Shown piece by piece: positions 8,419 to 16,663 of a DNA stretch of 50,001 nucleotides. Both the position numbers and the translations under genes were made by a program. Every line of letters starts with the position of its first letter. The stretch's first letter is position 1. The DNA is from Marinobacterium weihaiense (GTDB taxonomy: Bacteria > Pseudomonadota > Gammaproteobacteria > Pseudomonadales > Balneatricaceae), in contig NZ_JAHQZT010000021.1 in NCBI RefSeq assembly GCF_019061305.1, forward strand, positions 1-50,001, read 5' to 3'. A model generated the notes under the pieces. It searched no databases and was not told the origin of the DNA. It saw only the letters and a list, made by a program, of their open reading frames with translations.

Positions 8419-8434
8419 TTTAGCCTTCGCTAAA
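8419..8434. promoter_or_regulatory. Inverted repeat in the lysR/mdtJ divergent region
   Basis: TTTAGC-CTTC-GCTAAA is a perfect 6-bp inverted repeat between the divergent LysR and SMR genes, the usual place for a LysR binding site. It is a candidate operator only. Confidence 0.4.
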
Positions 8435-8484
8435 GTGGCGTTAAATTGGCAATGTATCGGTTGACGGTACAGGTTGAGGATTTA

Positions 8485-8829
8485 ATGCATTGGGTATTTC
8501 TGATTCTGGCGGTTGTGGGTGAAGTCTTGGGCACAACCTTGATGAAGTATGTCGTGGAGGAGGGATACCTGCTGTACGGCACACTGATTGCGCTGGTAAT
8601 GGTAGGGCTTTCCTATCTGTTTCTCAGCCGGGCAACGCTGCGCATCCCGATTACGCTGGCCAACGCCTTTTGGGAAGGGGTCGGCATGGTATTGATTGCG
8701 CTGGTTTCGCTGTTTTGGCTGGGTGAGCAGATTTCCACCACACAAATGGCCGGCTTGGTACTGGCGCTGATTGGTGTTGCCGTTACCAACTATGGTCACT
8801 TCCGTCAGGAACAGCAGGGGGCCGCATGA
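8485..8829 (+). CDS. mdtJ: SMR-family efflux subunit, MdtJ-like
   Basis: A 114-residue small multidrug-resistance protein with four membrane helices. An acidic residue lies in helix 1 (Glu in AVVGEVLGTTLMK), and the ANAFWEGVGMVLIAL motif is present in helix 3. It aligns by eye with the MdtJ half of the MdtJI heterodimer, which exports spermidine in Escherichia coli. I chose the ATG at 8485, preceded by TTGAGGA, because the frame upstream adds a non-hydrophobic leader not seen in the family. It overlaps the next gene by four bases. Polyamine export is the likely role by family, but other cationic substrates are possible. Confidence 0.85.
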   Translation: MHWVFLILAVVGEVLGTTLMKYVVEEGYLLYGTLIALVMVGLSYLFLSRATLRIPITLANAFWEGVGMVLIALVSLFWLGEQISTTQMAGLVLALIGVAVTNYGHFRQEQQGAA

Positions 8830-9143
8830 GTGTTGGTATGATGTATCTGCTCGGGTCGGTGGTGCTGGATATTATGGCCAACCTGTCGCTAGAGCGCTCG
8901 GCCGGCTTCAAGCATCGTGTTTGGGGGTGGCTGGCGGTGGTGGCGATCATGGCGGCCTTCGCGCTATTGGCCCTGGCCGTGCAGACCATGGACCTGTTCA
9001 TTGCCTATGCCATTTGGGGTGTGCTCTCGATTACGGGCACGGCGCTGGCCACGTGGGCCGTATTTGGCCAGCGCCTCAACTGGATCAGCTGGCTGGGCAT
9101 CAGCCTGCTGATCTTTGCCATTCTGCTGATGCGGCTGGGTTAA
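8826..9143 (+). CDS. mdtI: SMR-family efflux subunit, MdtI-like
   Basis: A 105-residue partner of the preceding protein. It has four helices, an acidic residue in helix 1 (Asp in GSVVLDIMANLSLE), and the AYAIWGVLSI and FGQRLNWISWLGI stretches typical of MdtI. Paired SMR proteins insert in opposite orientation and work as a heterodimer. The ATGA overlap with the preceding gene implies coupled synthesis. Its stop overlaps by four bases the end of the convergent doeC gene. Induction is probably under the divergent LysR regulator, which is inference from position. Confidence 0.85.
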   Translation: MSVGMMYLLGSVVLDIMANLSLERSAGFKHRVWGWLAVVAIMAAFALLALAVQTMDLFIAYAIWGVLSITGTALATWAVFGQRLNWISWLGISLLIFAILLMRLG

Positions 9144-10510
9144 TCCCGCTTGGGCCCGATCCACACCTGCTGCACGTTCACGAACTCCAGTATGCCGTGT
9201 GGCCCCAGCTCGCGGCCGTAGCCCGAGCGTTTGATACCGCCGCTGGGCAGGCGTGGATCGGTCTTGACGATACCGTTGATCACCACTTGCCCCGCTTCGA
9301 TTTGACGCGCCATTGCTTCGCCCCGAACCCGGTCGGTCCAGATGGACGCCGCCAGGCCGTACTCGGTGTTATTGGCAATTTGCAGCGCGTGCTCGGCGGA
9401 GTCCGCCTGCAGGACTACAGCCACCGGACCGAAGGTTTCTTCCCGGCAGGCCGGCATGTCATTGGTTACATGTGTCAGCAGGGTAACCGGATAGAAAAAG
9501 CCGGGTCCATCCGGGATATTGCCGCCCAGCAGGCACTTGGCACCCGCAGCAACTGTTTCGTCGACCTGACGCGCCAGCGCCTGGCGCAGGTCATCACGCG
9601 CAATGGGGCCGATATCCGTGTCGGGGCTGGCCGGGTCGCCCATGCGCAATTTCTCCAGCCGTTCCTGTAACAGCGTTACAAAATGGTCGTGCACCGGGGC
9701 TTCCACAATGATGCGCTTGGCGGCGATACAAGACTGCCCGGCATTGATGATCCGTGACAGCGCAATGGCATCGGCGGCCTGCTCCAGGTCGGCATCGGCC
9801 AGCACGATGGCCGGGTCCGAGCCACCCAGCTCCAGTACAGCCGGCTTGATCTGCTCGGCGGCGGTTGCCGCCACCTTACTGCCCGCCTGGCTGGAGCCGG
9901 TGAAGGAAACCGCCTGGATGTGTGGATGCCGAATGGCACTTGCGACCTCCGCCGTGGCCAGCGGCAGGCTCTGCAGAATGGCGTCCGGGGCGCCGGCCTG
10001 GATAAAGAGCTTGGCAATGGCCTCGGCACAGGCCGGGACATGCGGGTCATGCTTCATAAGGCAGGTGTTGCCCGCCATCAAGGCAGGGGCGCAGAAACGG
10101 AACGCCAGCCAGAAGGGGGCGTTCCAGGGCAGAATGCCCAGGACCGGCCCCAGCGGCAGGTGCTGAACATAACTGTGCATGGCGTCGGAGTGGAGATTCA
10201 GCGCCTCAAGGTAGCTTTCGGCATGTTCGGCGTAGTGTTCGGCGCACCAGGCGGCCTTGAGTACTTCACCACGCGCTTCCTTATCCGGCTTGCCCATTTC
10301 CAGTGTCATCAGGTGTGCCAGTTCAGCTTCCTGCTCGCGCATCAGCGCCGCAACCCGGGTGAGCACTTCGGCACGCTCGGCCAGCGAACGCGTCCGCCAG
10401 TGGCGAAAAGCCGTGGATGCGGCCCGGATGCGGGCATCCATTTCGGTCGCATCCAGGGCCGGGTATTCATGCAGGGGCTGACCGGTGGTGGGGTTAATCA
10501 CATTCAGCAT
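9140..10510 (-). CDS. doeC: Aldehyde dehydrogenase of ectoine catabolism (aspartate-semialdehyde to aspartate), DoeC
   Basis: A 456-residue NAD(P)-dependent aldehyde dehydrogenase of the succinate-semialdehyde (Sad/GabD-like) branch. The catalytic Glu is in LELGGSDP, the nucleophilic Cys is in NAGQSCIAAKR, and the ATAEQIKPAV and FTGSSQAGSKV stretches of the cofactor site are present. Alone it would be called succinate-semialdehyde dehydrogenase. Its position as last gene behind doeB2, doeD and doeA supports the DoeC role, oxidising aspartate-4-semialdehyde made from 2,4-diaminobutyrate. Its start overlaps the doeA stop by one base (TGATG), so translation is coupled. The substrate is inferred from context. 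Confidence 0.85.
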   Translation of the reverse strand: MLNVINPTTGQPLHEYPALDATEMDARIRAASTAFRHWRTRSLAERAEVLTRVAALMREQEAELAHLMTLEMGKPDKEARGEVLKAAWCAEHYAEHAESYLEALNLHSDAMHSYVQHLPLGPVLGILPWNAPFWLAFRFCAPALMAGNTCLMKHDPHVPACAEAIAKLFIQAGAPDAILQSLPLATAEVASAIRHPHIQAVSFTGSSQAGSKVAATAAEQIKPAVLELGGSDPAIVLADADLEQAADAIALSRIINAGQSCIAAKRIIVEAPVHDHFVTLLQERLEKLRMGDPASPDTDIGPIARDDLRQALARQVDETVAAGAKCLLGGNIPDGPGFFYPVTLLTHVTNDMPACREETFGPVAVVLQADSAEHALQIANNTEYGLAASIWTDRVRGEAMARQIEAGQVVINGIVKTDPRLPSGGIKRSGYGRELGPHGILEFVNVQQVWIGPKRD

Positions 10511-11775
10511 CAGGTTTCTCCTCCCTGTTTGCGCGCAACCTTGGATTTGATTTCCTTGCCGGCCGAGGCAAGGGTGCTGATTGGTGTGGGCATCTTGCTG
10601 GTGTCGGCATCGGGCTTGAGTGCGAAGTCCTGGGGCACATCTTCAAAGAACGAGCCACAGCCGCGCTCGGTGATGTAGAAAGTATCGGAAATGCCACAGG
10701 TCTTGTCGCCATCCACGCCCCACATCCAGGGGATGATGTGGAACGTCATGCCGGGCTCCAGCACTGAGCTGTCGCCGCCTTTGAGGCTGACGATGTAGCC
10801 TTCATCCCAGCTGGGCGGGAAGGCGATGCCGATGGAATAGCCCGAGCGCGTGATCAGGCGGGCACCGACATCGTTGTCGGTGATGATCGTGCGCACCAGA
10901 TGGTCGGCATCCGAGACCGTCAGTCCCGGTCGCAACTCGGCGCGCAGCTGGCGCAGCGCCAGTTTCATTGTTTCCTGTGCCTTGTACATGGAGTCGCTCA
11001 GCTCGCCACAGATGACTGTGCGCATGAGCGCGGTATGGTAGCGGCGGTAGCAGCCGCCGACTTCCAGAAAAACATGCTCGCCGGGCTGTACCGTGCGCCC
11101 TTCCCAGGTGGCATGGCCGATCATGGTGCGCGGCCCGGAGGTGACATAGGGCATCACCGCCGGGAAATCGCCGCCGGCCTTGAACATGGCGGCGCTGATG
11201 GCACCGCCGATCTCGTTTTCGGTGACGCCGGGCCGACAGGCTTCGATGCCGGCTTCCATGCCGGCGCGGGCAGCTCGGGCCGCGATGCGCATGACGTCAA
11301 GCTCAGCAGCCGACTTGCATTTGCGGCCCTCCTCGACGATCCCGAAGCAGTCCATCAGGCGACCGTCCTTGAAGGCGGTCTTGAAGTAGTCCTGATGATA
11401 GGCCGGGAAGAAGTAGCTGTTGCGCTCGTAGCCCAGTACCTTGTCCGACAGACCGAATTCGCGCAGTGCCTCGATCAGCATTTGGATGGCATCGCCGGTG
11501 TCTGAGTAGGGGCGTGTTTTCTCCACCCAGGTACGAGCGTGGACATTGGACTCCTCCATCATCCGCGTGATCATGAACGGCTCGTCTTCCAGCGGTACCA
11601 CCAGCGCCTGAAAATAGGAGTAGCCGGTAGTCTGGTAATCGGTCAGGTACATCAGGTTTTCCGGGTCGGTGATGATCACCGCATCGAGTAGGCGCTTGGC
11701 CATGCGCTGGCGCAGCTCGCCCAGTCGGCGCTGGTACTCTTCTATCGGAAAGGTCATGTCATCACGTTCACGCAT
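10510..11775 (-). CDS. doeA: Ectoine hydrolase DoeA (M24 peptidase fold)
   Basis: A 421-residue protein of the M24 creatinase/aminopeptidase P fold. The N-terminal creatinase domain covers about residues 1-165 and contains the DAVIITDPENLMYLTDYQTTGYS segment. The C-terminal pita-bread domain covers 175-400, with TSGPRTMIGHATWEGR and FLEVGGCYRRYHTALMRT. DoeA/EutD opens the ectoine ring to give N-acetyl-2,4-diaminobutyrate isomers. The length and family match, and the genes around it complete the pathway. The ATG at 11775 has GGAGG six bases upstream and overlaps the doeD 3' end by eight bases. A general Xaa-Pro peptidase is the alternative but is unlikely in this operon. Confidence 0.9.
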   Translation of the reverse strand: MRERDDMTFPIEEYQRRLGELRQRMAKRLLDAVIITDPENLMYLTDYQTTGYSYFQALVVPLEDEPFMITRMMEESNVHARTWVEKTRPYSDTGDAIQMLIEALREFGLSDKVLGYERNSYFFPAYHQDYFKTAFKDGRLMDCFGIVEEGRKCKSAAELDVMRIAARAARAGMEAGIEACRPGVTENEIGGAISAAMFKAGGDFPAVMPYVTSGPRTMIGHATWEGRTVQPGEHVFLEVGGCYRRYHTALMRTVICGELSDSMYKAQETMKLALRQLRAELRPGLTVSDADHLVRTIITDNDVGARLITRSGYSIGIAFPPSWDEGYIVSLKGGDSSVLEPGMTFHIIPWMWGVDGDKTCGISDTFYITERGCGSFFEDVPQDFALKPDADTSKMPTPISTLASAGKEIKSKVARKQGGET

Positions 11776-13030
11776 CTTCAGCCTCCATCACATGGTGGAT
11801 TGCGTCCTCCAGCAGGCGCAGACCCTGTTCCAGGTCGTCACCGGGGATGGTGAGCGGCGGAATCAGTTTCACCACGCGGCCGCCGATGCCACAGGGACCC
11901 ACCAGCAGGCCGCGTTCGAAGCATTCGCGCGCAATCGCCTTGGCACGAGTGCCATCGACCACATCCAGCGCTTGCATCATGCCCTTGCCGCGGACTTCAA
12001 AGCCGGCACTGCGGTACTCCTCAGCCAGCGCCTGCAGGCGGTCATGCACTTTGTCACCGTTGGCACGGGTCTGCTGCATCAGCGTATCGTCCTCGAAGTA
12101 GCGCAACGCCTCGCGTCCCGCCACGAATGACAAGCCCTGGCCACGGAAGGTGCCGGTATGTTCGCCGGGCTGCCAGTGGGCATCGTGCTCGGGCTTGACC
12201 AAATTCATGGCCAGTGGTGTGCCGAAGCCGCCGATCCCCTTGGCCAGGCAGATGATGTCCGGGTCCAGTCCCATGTCATCAAAGCTGAAATAATGGCCGG
12301 TACGGCCGCAGCCGGCCTGAATGTCATCAAAAATCAGCAGGGCGCCGGTATCACGTGCCAATTGCTGCAGTGCCTGCAGCCACTCGCGGCTGGCCACGTT
12401 GACGCCGCCTTCGGCCTGAATCGGCTCAACGATGAAGGCCGCTGGTGCATCCAGCCCGCTGGAGCTGTTTTCCAGGGTTTGGCGCAGGGTCTTCAGGCAG
12501 CCCATGCCGCACCCGTTGGGCGTTTCAAAAGGGGCGTGACTGACGTTGTTCAGCGGTACCCCGGCGGCGTTGCGGAAATATTGGTTAGCGGTACAGGCTA
12601 GTGACCCCAGCGTCATGCCATGGAACCCTTGGCTGAATGCGATCACGTGACTGCGGCCGGTCACGCGGCGGGCCAGTTTCAGGGCGGCCTCCACCGCATT
12701 GGTGCCGGTGGGCCCCATGAACTGCAGTTTGTAAGTCCAGTCGCGCGGCTTGAGGATGGTCTCCACAAAGGCGGCGATGAAATCGCGCTTGGCGCTAGTG
12801 GCCATGTCCAGGCTGTGTGCCACGCCATCCGATTCAATAAAGCGGATCAGCGCGTCCTTCATGCGTGGGTTGTTGTGTCCGAAGTTCAGTACCCCGGCAC
12901 CGGCAAAGAAGTCGATATAGCTGCGGCCCTGTTCATCCGTTTGGCGGGCATTGGAGGCTGTGGTGAACACAGTCGGGTACGCACGGGAGTAACCACGAAT
13001 TTCGGATTCCCATTGTTCGAACAGTTCCAT
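11768..13030 (-). CDS. doeD: L-2,4-diaminobutyrate transaminase (EctB-like, DoeD role)
   Basis: A 420-residue class III aminotransferase. PLP-site motifs are visible: GPTGTNAVEAALKLAR, DDIQAGCGRTG, and the Schiff-base Lys in ICLAKGIGGFG. The sequence closely follows EctB, the diaminobutyrate:2-oxoglutarate transaminase of ectoine synthesis (ESEIRGYSRAYPTVF, FFAGAGVLNFGHNNP). The neighbours, however, are all catabolic genes and no ectA or ectC is present. I therefore infer that it runs in the degrading direction, from diaminobutyrate to aspartate semialdehyde. I chose the ATG at 13030 because AAGGAGAT lies just upstream of it. The in-frame start at 13051 would put that site inside the coding region. 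A 222-base structured spacer separates it from doeB2. Confidence 0.87.
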   Translation of the reverse strand: MELFEQWESEIRGYSRAYPTVFTTASNARQTDEQGRSYIDFFAGAGVLNFGHNNPRMKDALIRFIESDGVAHSLDMATSAKRDFIAAFVETILKPRDWTYKLQFMGPTGTNAVEAALKLARRVTGRSHVIAFSQGFHGMTLGSLACTANQYFRNAAGVPLNNVSHAPFETPNGCGMGCLKTLRQTLENSSSGLDAPAAFIVEPIQAEGGVNVASREWLQALQQLARDTGALLIFDDIQAGCGRTGHYFSFDDMGLDPDIICLAKGIGGFGTPLAMNLVKPEHDAHWQPGEHTGTFRGQGLSFVAGREALRYFEDDTLMQQTRANGDKVHDRLQALAEEYRSAGFEVRGKGMMQALDVVDGTRAKAIARECFERGLLVGPCGIGGRVVKLIPPLTIPGDDLEQGLRLLEDAIHHVMEAEDA

Positions 13031-13045
13031 ACTGATCTCCTTCTG

Positions 13046-13240
13046 CAACAAGTTGTAGCAGCGTGTGCAGACGATGCCTGCCGCCTTGGTTTTGAATGTG
13101 TGGCCGGTACAAGACCGGAAGAGGTACAGCCGAGTTGGCGCGTGCGGCTCACGAGCCGGTTGAAGGTGAACGATACCTTCAACGTAGGAGACAAAAACCG
13201 AGTGGGCAAGCCGGAAACCAAAAATCTTTTGGTTTCCGGC
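13046..13240. other. Palindrome-dense spacer between doeB2 and doeD
   Basis: This 195-base stretch holds at least five perfect inverted repeats: CAAC-AA-GTTG (13046-13055), CCGGT-5-ACCGG (13104-13118), CGGCTC-AC-GAGCCG (13145-13158), GTTGAAGGT-7-ACCTTCAAC (13159-13183) and a 14-bp stem at 13210-13240. No convincing gene is present on either strand. It could be a structured 5' leader of the doeD-doeA-doeC mRNA, a terminator/attenuator after doeB2, or a dispersed intergenic repeat. Which of these it is cannot be decided from this single copy. Confidence 0.55.
13210..13240 (-). terminator. 14-bp hairpin after doeB2
   Basis: The 14-base arms G-CCGGAAACCAAAA and its complement enclose a 3-base loop, starting 13 bases after the doeB2 stop. 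The U-rich upper stem could act as an intrinsic terminator or attenuator on the minus strand, though no separate U-run follows. It may lower expression of the downstream doe genes or protect the doeB2 mRNA end. Confidence 0.5.
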
Positions 13241-13252
13241 AGTTAGGCGTTG

Positions 13253-14410
13253 CTATTCAGGTACGGGGGCGCTGCACAGCCGTGCGAATACTTCGACGAC
13301 CTTCGGAATCAGGTCATCATTGAAGACATAGTGTGGACTGTGGCAAGGGGCCTGGTAGTTGTCCTCTCGGGCCATGCCAATCAAGGCAAAGGCGCCGGGC
13401 ACCTCGTTCAGGTAATAACTGAAATCCTCCGACGCCATAATCGGCAGGTGAATGCGGTCATGTTGCCAGTCAGGCCCGAGCACCTCGGACAGCGCCTGAC
13501 GACAGTCGGCGGCCGCCGATGTGTGATTGATGGTGGCCTCGTAACGCTTGACCGTTTCAACCTGCGCGCTGACGCCGTAACTGCGTGCAGTATCCACGCT
13601 GATTTCTTCGATCAGCTGGTTAATGGTCGCGCGCAGTTCCGGTTGTGCCAGGCGAATGCTGCCGCCGATCTTGACGCGTTCCGGGGTGACGGTTGGTGCG
13701 CTGATGGCCTCGAACTGAGTGACGCTAATGACGCTGGCGGACTGGGGGGGCAGGCGCCGACTGACAATCTGTTGCAGGTTGAGCGTGATGGCCGCCGCCG
13801 CCAGTACCGGGTCGCGGCAGAGTTCGGGTTGACTGGCATGGCCCCCCTTGCCGCTGAGCTCGATTTCGAAGGTGCCGTTGCCGGACATGACGGGGCCGTC
13901 AGGGCAAACGGCCTTGCCGTAAGGAATGGCGGGCCAGTTGTGCCAGCCGTAGATGCAGTCCACACCCTCCAGCGCACCGTCTTCGATCATGCTGCGAGCA
14001 CCGTGACCGCCTTCTTCGGCCGGCTGAAACAGCAGTGTCACCGGGCCGGGAAGCTTGGCTTCATGATGCTTGAGCCAGGCGGCGGCGGCCCAAAGCGCCG
14101 CTGTATGACCGTCATGGCCACAGGCATGCATCTTGCCGTGCGTCTGTGAGCGGTAGGGCAGATCGGCTAGTTCGTTGATGGGCAGGGCGTCGATATCGCC
14201 CCGCAGAGCCAGGTGTCGGCCCTTGGCCTGGGGGGCAAGGGTTGCCACTGTGCCGTAGCGGGCACAGCTGCGCCAGGCAATATCCAGCGCATCCAGCTGT
14301 TCGCGAATCACTCGACTGGTGTTTTCTTCCTCCCAGCTCAGCTCCGGCTGGCGGTGCAGTTGATGGCGCAGGCGTACGGCCTGCTGCATGACGCTATGCC
14401 AAGTGTCCAT
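13253..14410 (-). CDS. doeB2: N-acetyl-L-2,4-diaminobutanoate deacetylase DoeB2 (M20 family)
   Basis: A 385-residue M20 amidohydrolase (hippurate hydrolase / IAA-amino acid hydrolase type). Metal-site motifs are visible: LRGDIDALPI, HACGHDGHTAAL, FQPAEEGGHGA and MASEDFSYYL near the C-terminus. The dimerisation domain lies at about residues 180-290. In classical ectoine catabolism the deacetylase DoeB is of the AstE/AspA family. Some marine bacteria use an M20 enzyme instead, named DoeB2, and the operon here fits that version. I chose the ATG at 14410 because GGAGGTGAC lies immediately upstream. The longer frame from 14470 has no such site. The substrate is inferred from neighbours, since M20 enzymes are broad. 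Confidence 0.82.
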   Translation of the reverse strand: MDTWHSVMQQAVRLRHQLHRQPELSWEEENTSRVIREQLDALDIAWRSCARYGTVATLAPQAKGRHLALRGDIDALPINELADLPYRSQTHGKMHACGHDGHTAALWAAAAWLKHHEAKLPGPVTLLFQPAEEGGHGARSMIEDGALEGVDCIYGWHNWPAIPYGKAVCPDGPVMSGNGTFEIELSGKGGHASQPELCRDPVLAAAAITLNLQQIVSRRLPPQSASVISVTQFEAISAPTVTPERVKIGGSIRLAQPELRATINQLIEEISVDTARSYGVSAQVETVKRYEATINHTSAAADCRQALSEVLGPDWQHDRIHLPIMASEDFSYYLNEVPGAFALIGMAREDNYQAPCHSPHYVFNDDLIPKVVEVFARLCSAPVPE

Positions 14411-14551
14411 GTCACCTCCGGTGTCGGTGGATATGTCTCCAGCTTGGCAGAGGAAGGCGTCGGGGGGCAAATCCTCCGACGTGGCTCTTTGTCGGTCACA
14501 GGCTAGACTGCAGGCTAGACATCATCAGGACCACAATCGAGGAGCATCGTC

Positions 14552-14884
14552 ATGTCATTGGCAGACAAACGCTGTACCCCCTGTCGCGGCGGTGTGCCAG
14601 CCCTGACACGGGAAGAGATTACCCCGTACCTGCAGCAACTGGACGGCTGGGCACTGTCGGATAATGCCAGCCGGATTGCCCGCGATTTCGCCTTTGCCGA
14701 TTTCAACACGGCACTCACGTTCGTCAACCACGTGGGCCGGATCGCGGAAGAGATGGGCCATCACCCCGAGGTCAGCTTTGGCTGGGGGCATGCCCGCGTC
14801 GAAATCTGGACACACAAGATCGGCGGCCTGCATGAGAATGATTTCGTGTTTGCTGCCCGAGTCGACCGGCTGCCGGAGGTTTAG
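14552..14884 (+). CDS. phhB: Pterin-4a-carbinolamine dehydratase
   Basis: A 110-residue PhhB/PCD protein. The active-site signature is EEMGHHPEVSFGW followed by the H of EIWTHK, giving the conserved His-His...His set. It dehydrates 4a-hydroxytetrahydrobiopterin so that the cofactor of phenylalanine hydroxylase can be recycled. It is also a coactivator for phhA in pseudomonads. No phhA or pterin gene is adjacent, so it appears monocistronic here. The start is supported by GAGGAG upstream. Two 10-base direct repeats (CAGGCTAGAC) lie at 14499-14520 in its leader. Confidence 0.93.
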   Translation: MSLADKRCTPCRGGVPALTREEITPYLQQLDGWALSDNASRIARDFAFADFNTALTFVNHVGRIAEEMGHHPEVSFGWGHARVEIWTHKIGGLHENDFVFAARVDRLPEV

Positions 14885-15022
14885 GTCGTCATATTTGCAC
14901 GCTTGGAGCGACAATAGGGCTATATCGCATATATCTAAATAACAAAATAATATTTATTTTATATATCAATAAAGAATATATTGCGCGGGTCTTAACTGTT
15001 TCAAACCCCAAGGAGGTCCCTG

Positions 15023-16258
15023 ATGACACCCGCGCTGCGTTCCACACTGTTTCTGGCTCTGGCCGGATTACCCCTGGCTGCACAGGCAACCAATGGCTAT
15101 TTCATGCATGGCAGCAGCGTCAAATCTCAGGGCATGGCTGGTGTCAGTCTGGCGCTGGCGCATGACAGCATCAAGGCGGCCAGCAACCCTGCCTCGCTGA
15201 TAGCCCTGGGTAGCCAGTATGACGCTGGACTAACTTTCTTTGACCCCAGTCGTAGCGCCAGTATCGAAGGCAATGCCTTTTTGGATGGTCGATACGACGG
15301 CAACGGTGATGGACCCTTCTGGATTCCCGAAGCCGGTTTTGCCCGCCGCCACAATGATCGTATTGCCTATGGCCTGGCCATGTATGCCAATGGTGGCATG
15401 AACACCGATTATGCCCGAAACCCCTATGGTGGCACAGGCTCGGCCGGTGTTGATCTGAGCCAGCTGTTTGTGACCGGCTCGGTGGCCTACAAGCTCAACG
15501 AGCGTCACAGTATCGGTGCCGGCGTCACTTATGTTCATCAGCGCTTTGCAGCCCAGGGGCTGCAAGGGTTCGATAATGCCGGCTGGAGTACTGCCCCGGG
15601 TGCCGTGACCAATAACGGCCACGACAGTGCCGATGGCTGGGGGCTTAAGCTGGGCTGGCAGGGCAAGGTCAGCGACCGTTTGACTCTGGGCGTCAGCTGG
15701 TCATCGCGTATCGAAACCGACCGTTTCAAGGAGTACCGCGGACTCTTTGCCGAGCAGGGCGGTTTCGATGTGCCCGAGAGTTACGGTATTGGTTTTGCTT
15801 GGCAGTTGAGCCCGCGCTGGACGCTGGCCGGTGACTGGGAGCGTATCGAATACAGCGAGGTCAAGGCGGTCGGCAACCCGCTCGCATTCAATGCTCCGTT
15901 GGGGGCCGACCGAGGGCCGGGTTTCGGCTGGCAGGATATCGATGTGTACAAGCTGGGCGTGATCTATGCCGCCAGCCCCAGGGTCACGCTGCGCGCCGGC
16001 ATCAGTCACGCTGATCAGCCGATCCCGGCCAGCCAGACACTGCTCAATATTCTGGCGCCGGGCGTGATTCAGGATCACGCCAGTGTCGGTGCCAGCTGGC
16101 AGATGGGCCCGGCGCAGTCACTGACATTTTCCTACACCCGTGCACTGGAAGAGAGCGTGAAAGGACAAAACGCTATCCCGGGTGTGCTGGGCGGTGGTGA
16201 GGCCGACCTCAGCATGAGCCAGGATATCCTGGGCGTTGCCTGGCAATACCGGTACTGA
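15023..16258 (+). CDS. FadL/OmpP1-family outer-membrane transport protein
   Basis: A 411-residue outer-membrane beta-barrel of the FadL/TodX/OmpP1 family, which passes long-chain fatty acids or hydrophobic aromatics. A signal peptide covers residues 1-22 (cleavage after AQA), followed by TNGYFMHGSS and the conserved SNPASL (NPA) motif at about residue 57. Alternating aromatic strands follow to the terminal aromatic residue (WQYRY). It is slightly shorter than E. coli FadL. AAGGAGG precedes the ATG. The 138-base upstream region is strikingly AT-rich (14930-14990). The substrate is unknown. A hydrophobic carbon source would fit the catabolic genes elsewhere in the window. Confidence 0.88.
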   Translation: MTPALRSTLFLALAGLPLAAQATNGYFMHGSSVKSQGMAGVSLALAHDSIKAASNPASLIALGSQYDAGLTFFDPSRSASIEGNAFLDGRYDGNGDGPFWIPEAGFARRHNDRIAYGLAMYANGGMNTDYARNPYGGTGSAGVDLSQLFVTGSVAYKLNERHSIGAGVTYVHQRFAAQGLQGFDNAGWSTAPGAVTNNGHDSADGWGLKLGWQGKVSDRLTLGVSWSSRIETDRFKEYRGLFAEQGGFDVPESYGIGFAWQLSPRWTLAGDWERIEYSEVKAVGNPLAFNAPLGADRGPGFGWQDIDVYKLGVIYAASPRVTLRAGISHADQPIPASQTLLNILAPGVIQDHASVGASWQMGPAQSLTFSYTRALEESVKGQNAIPGVLGGGEADLSMSQDILGVAWQYRY

Positions 16259-16663
16259 GTTAATATTCACCACAATCACATCATCATTATGGCTGGCGAA
16301 TTTGAGCTTGCCAGCCATGCCTCATCTTGGCTCGTATTATGTATCTGTCCGGTGCCGGCCGTTGCTGTGCCGGTTGAGAACAGATCATGCACGGCAGCTT
16401 TCAGCGACTTGCTTGTGATGAGATCCGGTTATTACCTCAAAGGGAGTAGAGTTATTCAGCCATAGCAGGGCGTGGGCCAGGATACAGCCGCATGCTTGGC
16501 ACATTGGCCAGTGGTTCCTGCGGCGATTGTTCCTCAGCCCGGTGTGTCCGGGGGACGCAGAGTATTCGCGCCGGGGCATGAAAGGCTGATGTTTCAGCTC
16601 AGTGCTCGGGGTCTGCTAAGATGCAGCGAACCCTTTGAAAATGCTGGTAGTGGACCCGATACC
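16259..16663. other. 405-base region without a recognisable gene
   Basis: This is the spacer between the FadL-like gene and rmuC. It holds an inverted repeat near the start (16289-16318) and otherwise no convincing coding frame. The rmuC frame stays open upstream to 16472, but that part has no family similarity and no good ribosome site. The rmuC promoter should lie here. Confidence 0.5.
16289..16318 (+). terminator. Weak hairpin after the FadL-like gene
   Basis: ATGGCTGGC and GCCAGCCAT form a 9-bp stem with a 12-base loop, 30 bases after the stop. No U-run follows, so factor-independent termination is uncertain. Confidence 0.35.

Noticed and set aside
11768-13030. Ectoine biosynthesis ectB
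   Set aside because: No ectA or ectC is adjacent, and the gene is embedded between doeB2 and doeA, so a catabolic role is better supported.
13210-13250. Possible integron attC site (GTTAGGC next to a strong hairpin)
   Set aside because: GTTAGGC fits the right-hand core, but no matching RYYYAAC core occurs 50-150 bases away in the right orientation, and no integrase or cassette array is present.
14499-14520. Two CAGGCTAGAC direct repeats before phhB as a mobile-element target duplication
   Set aside because: They are separated by only two bases with nothing between them. At most they are a binding-site pair.
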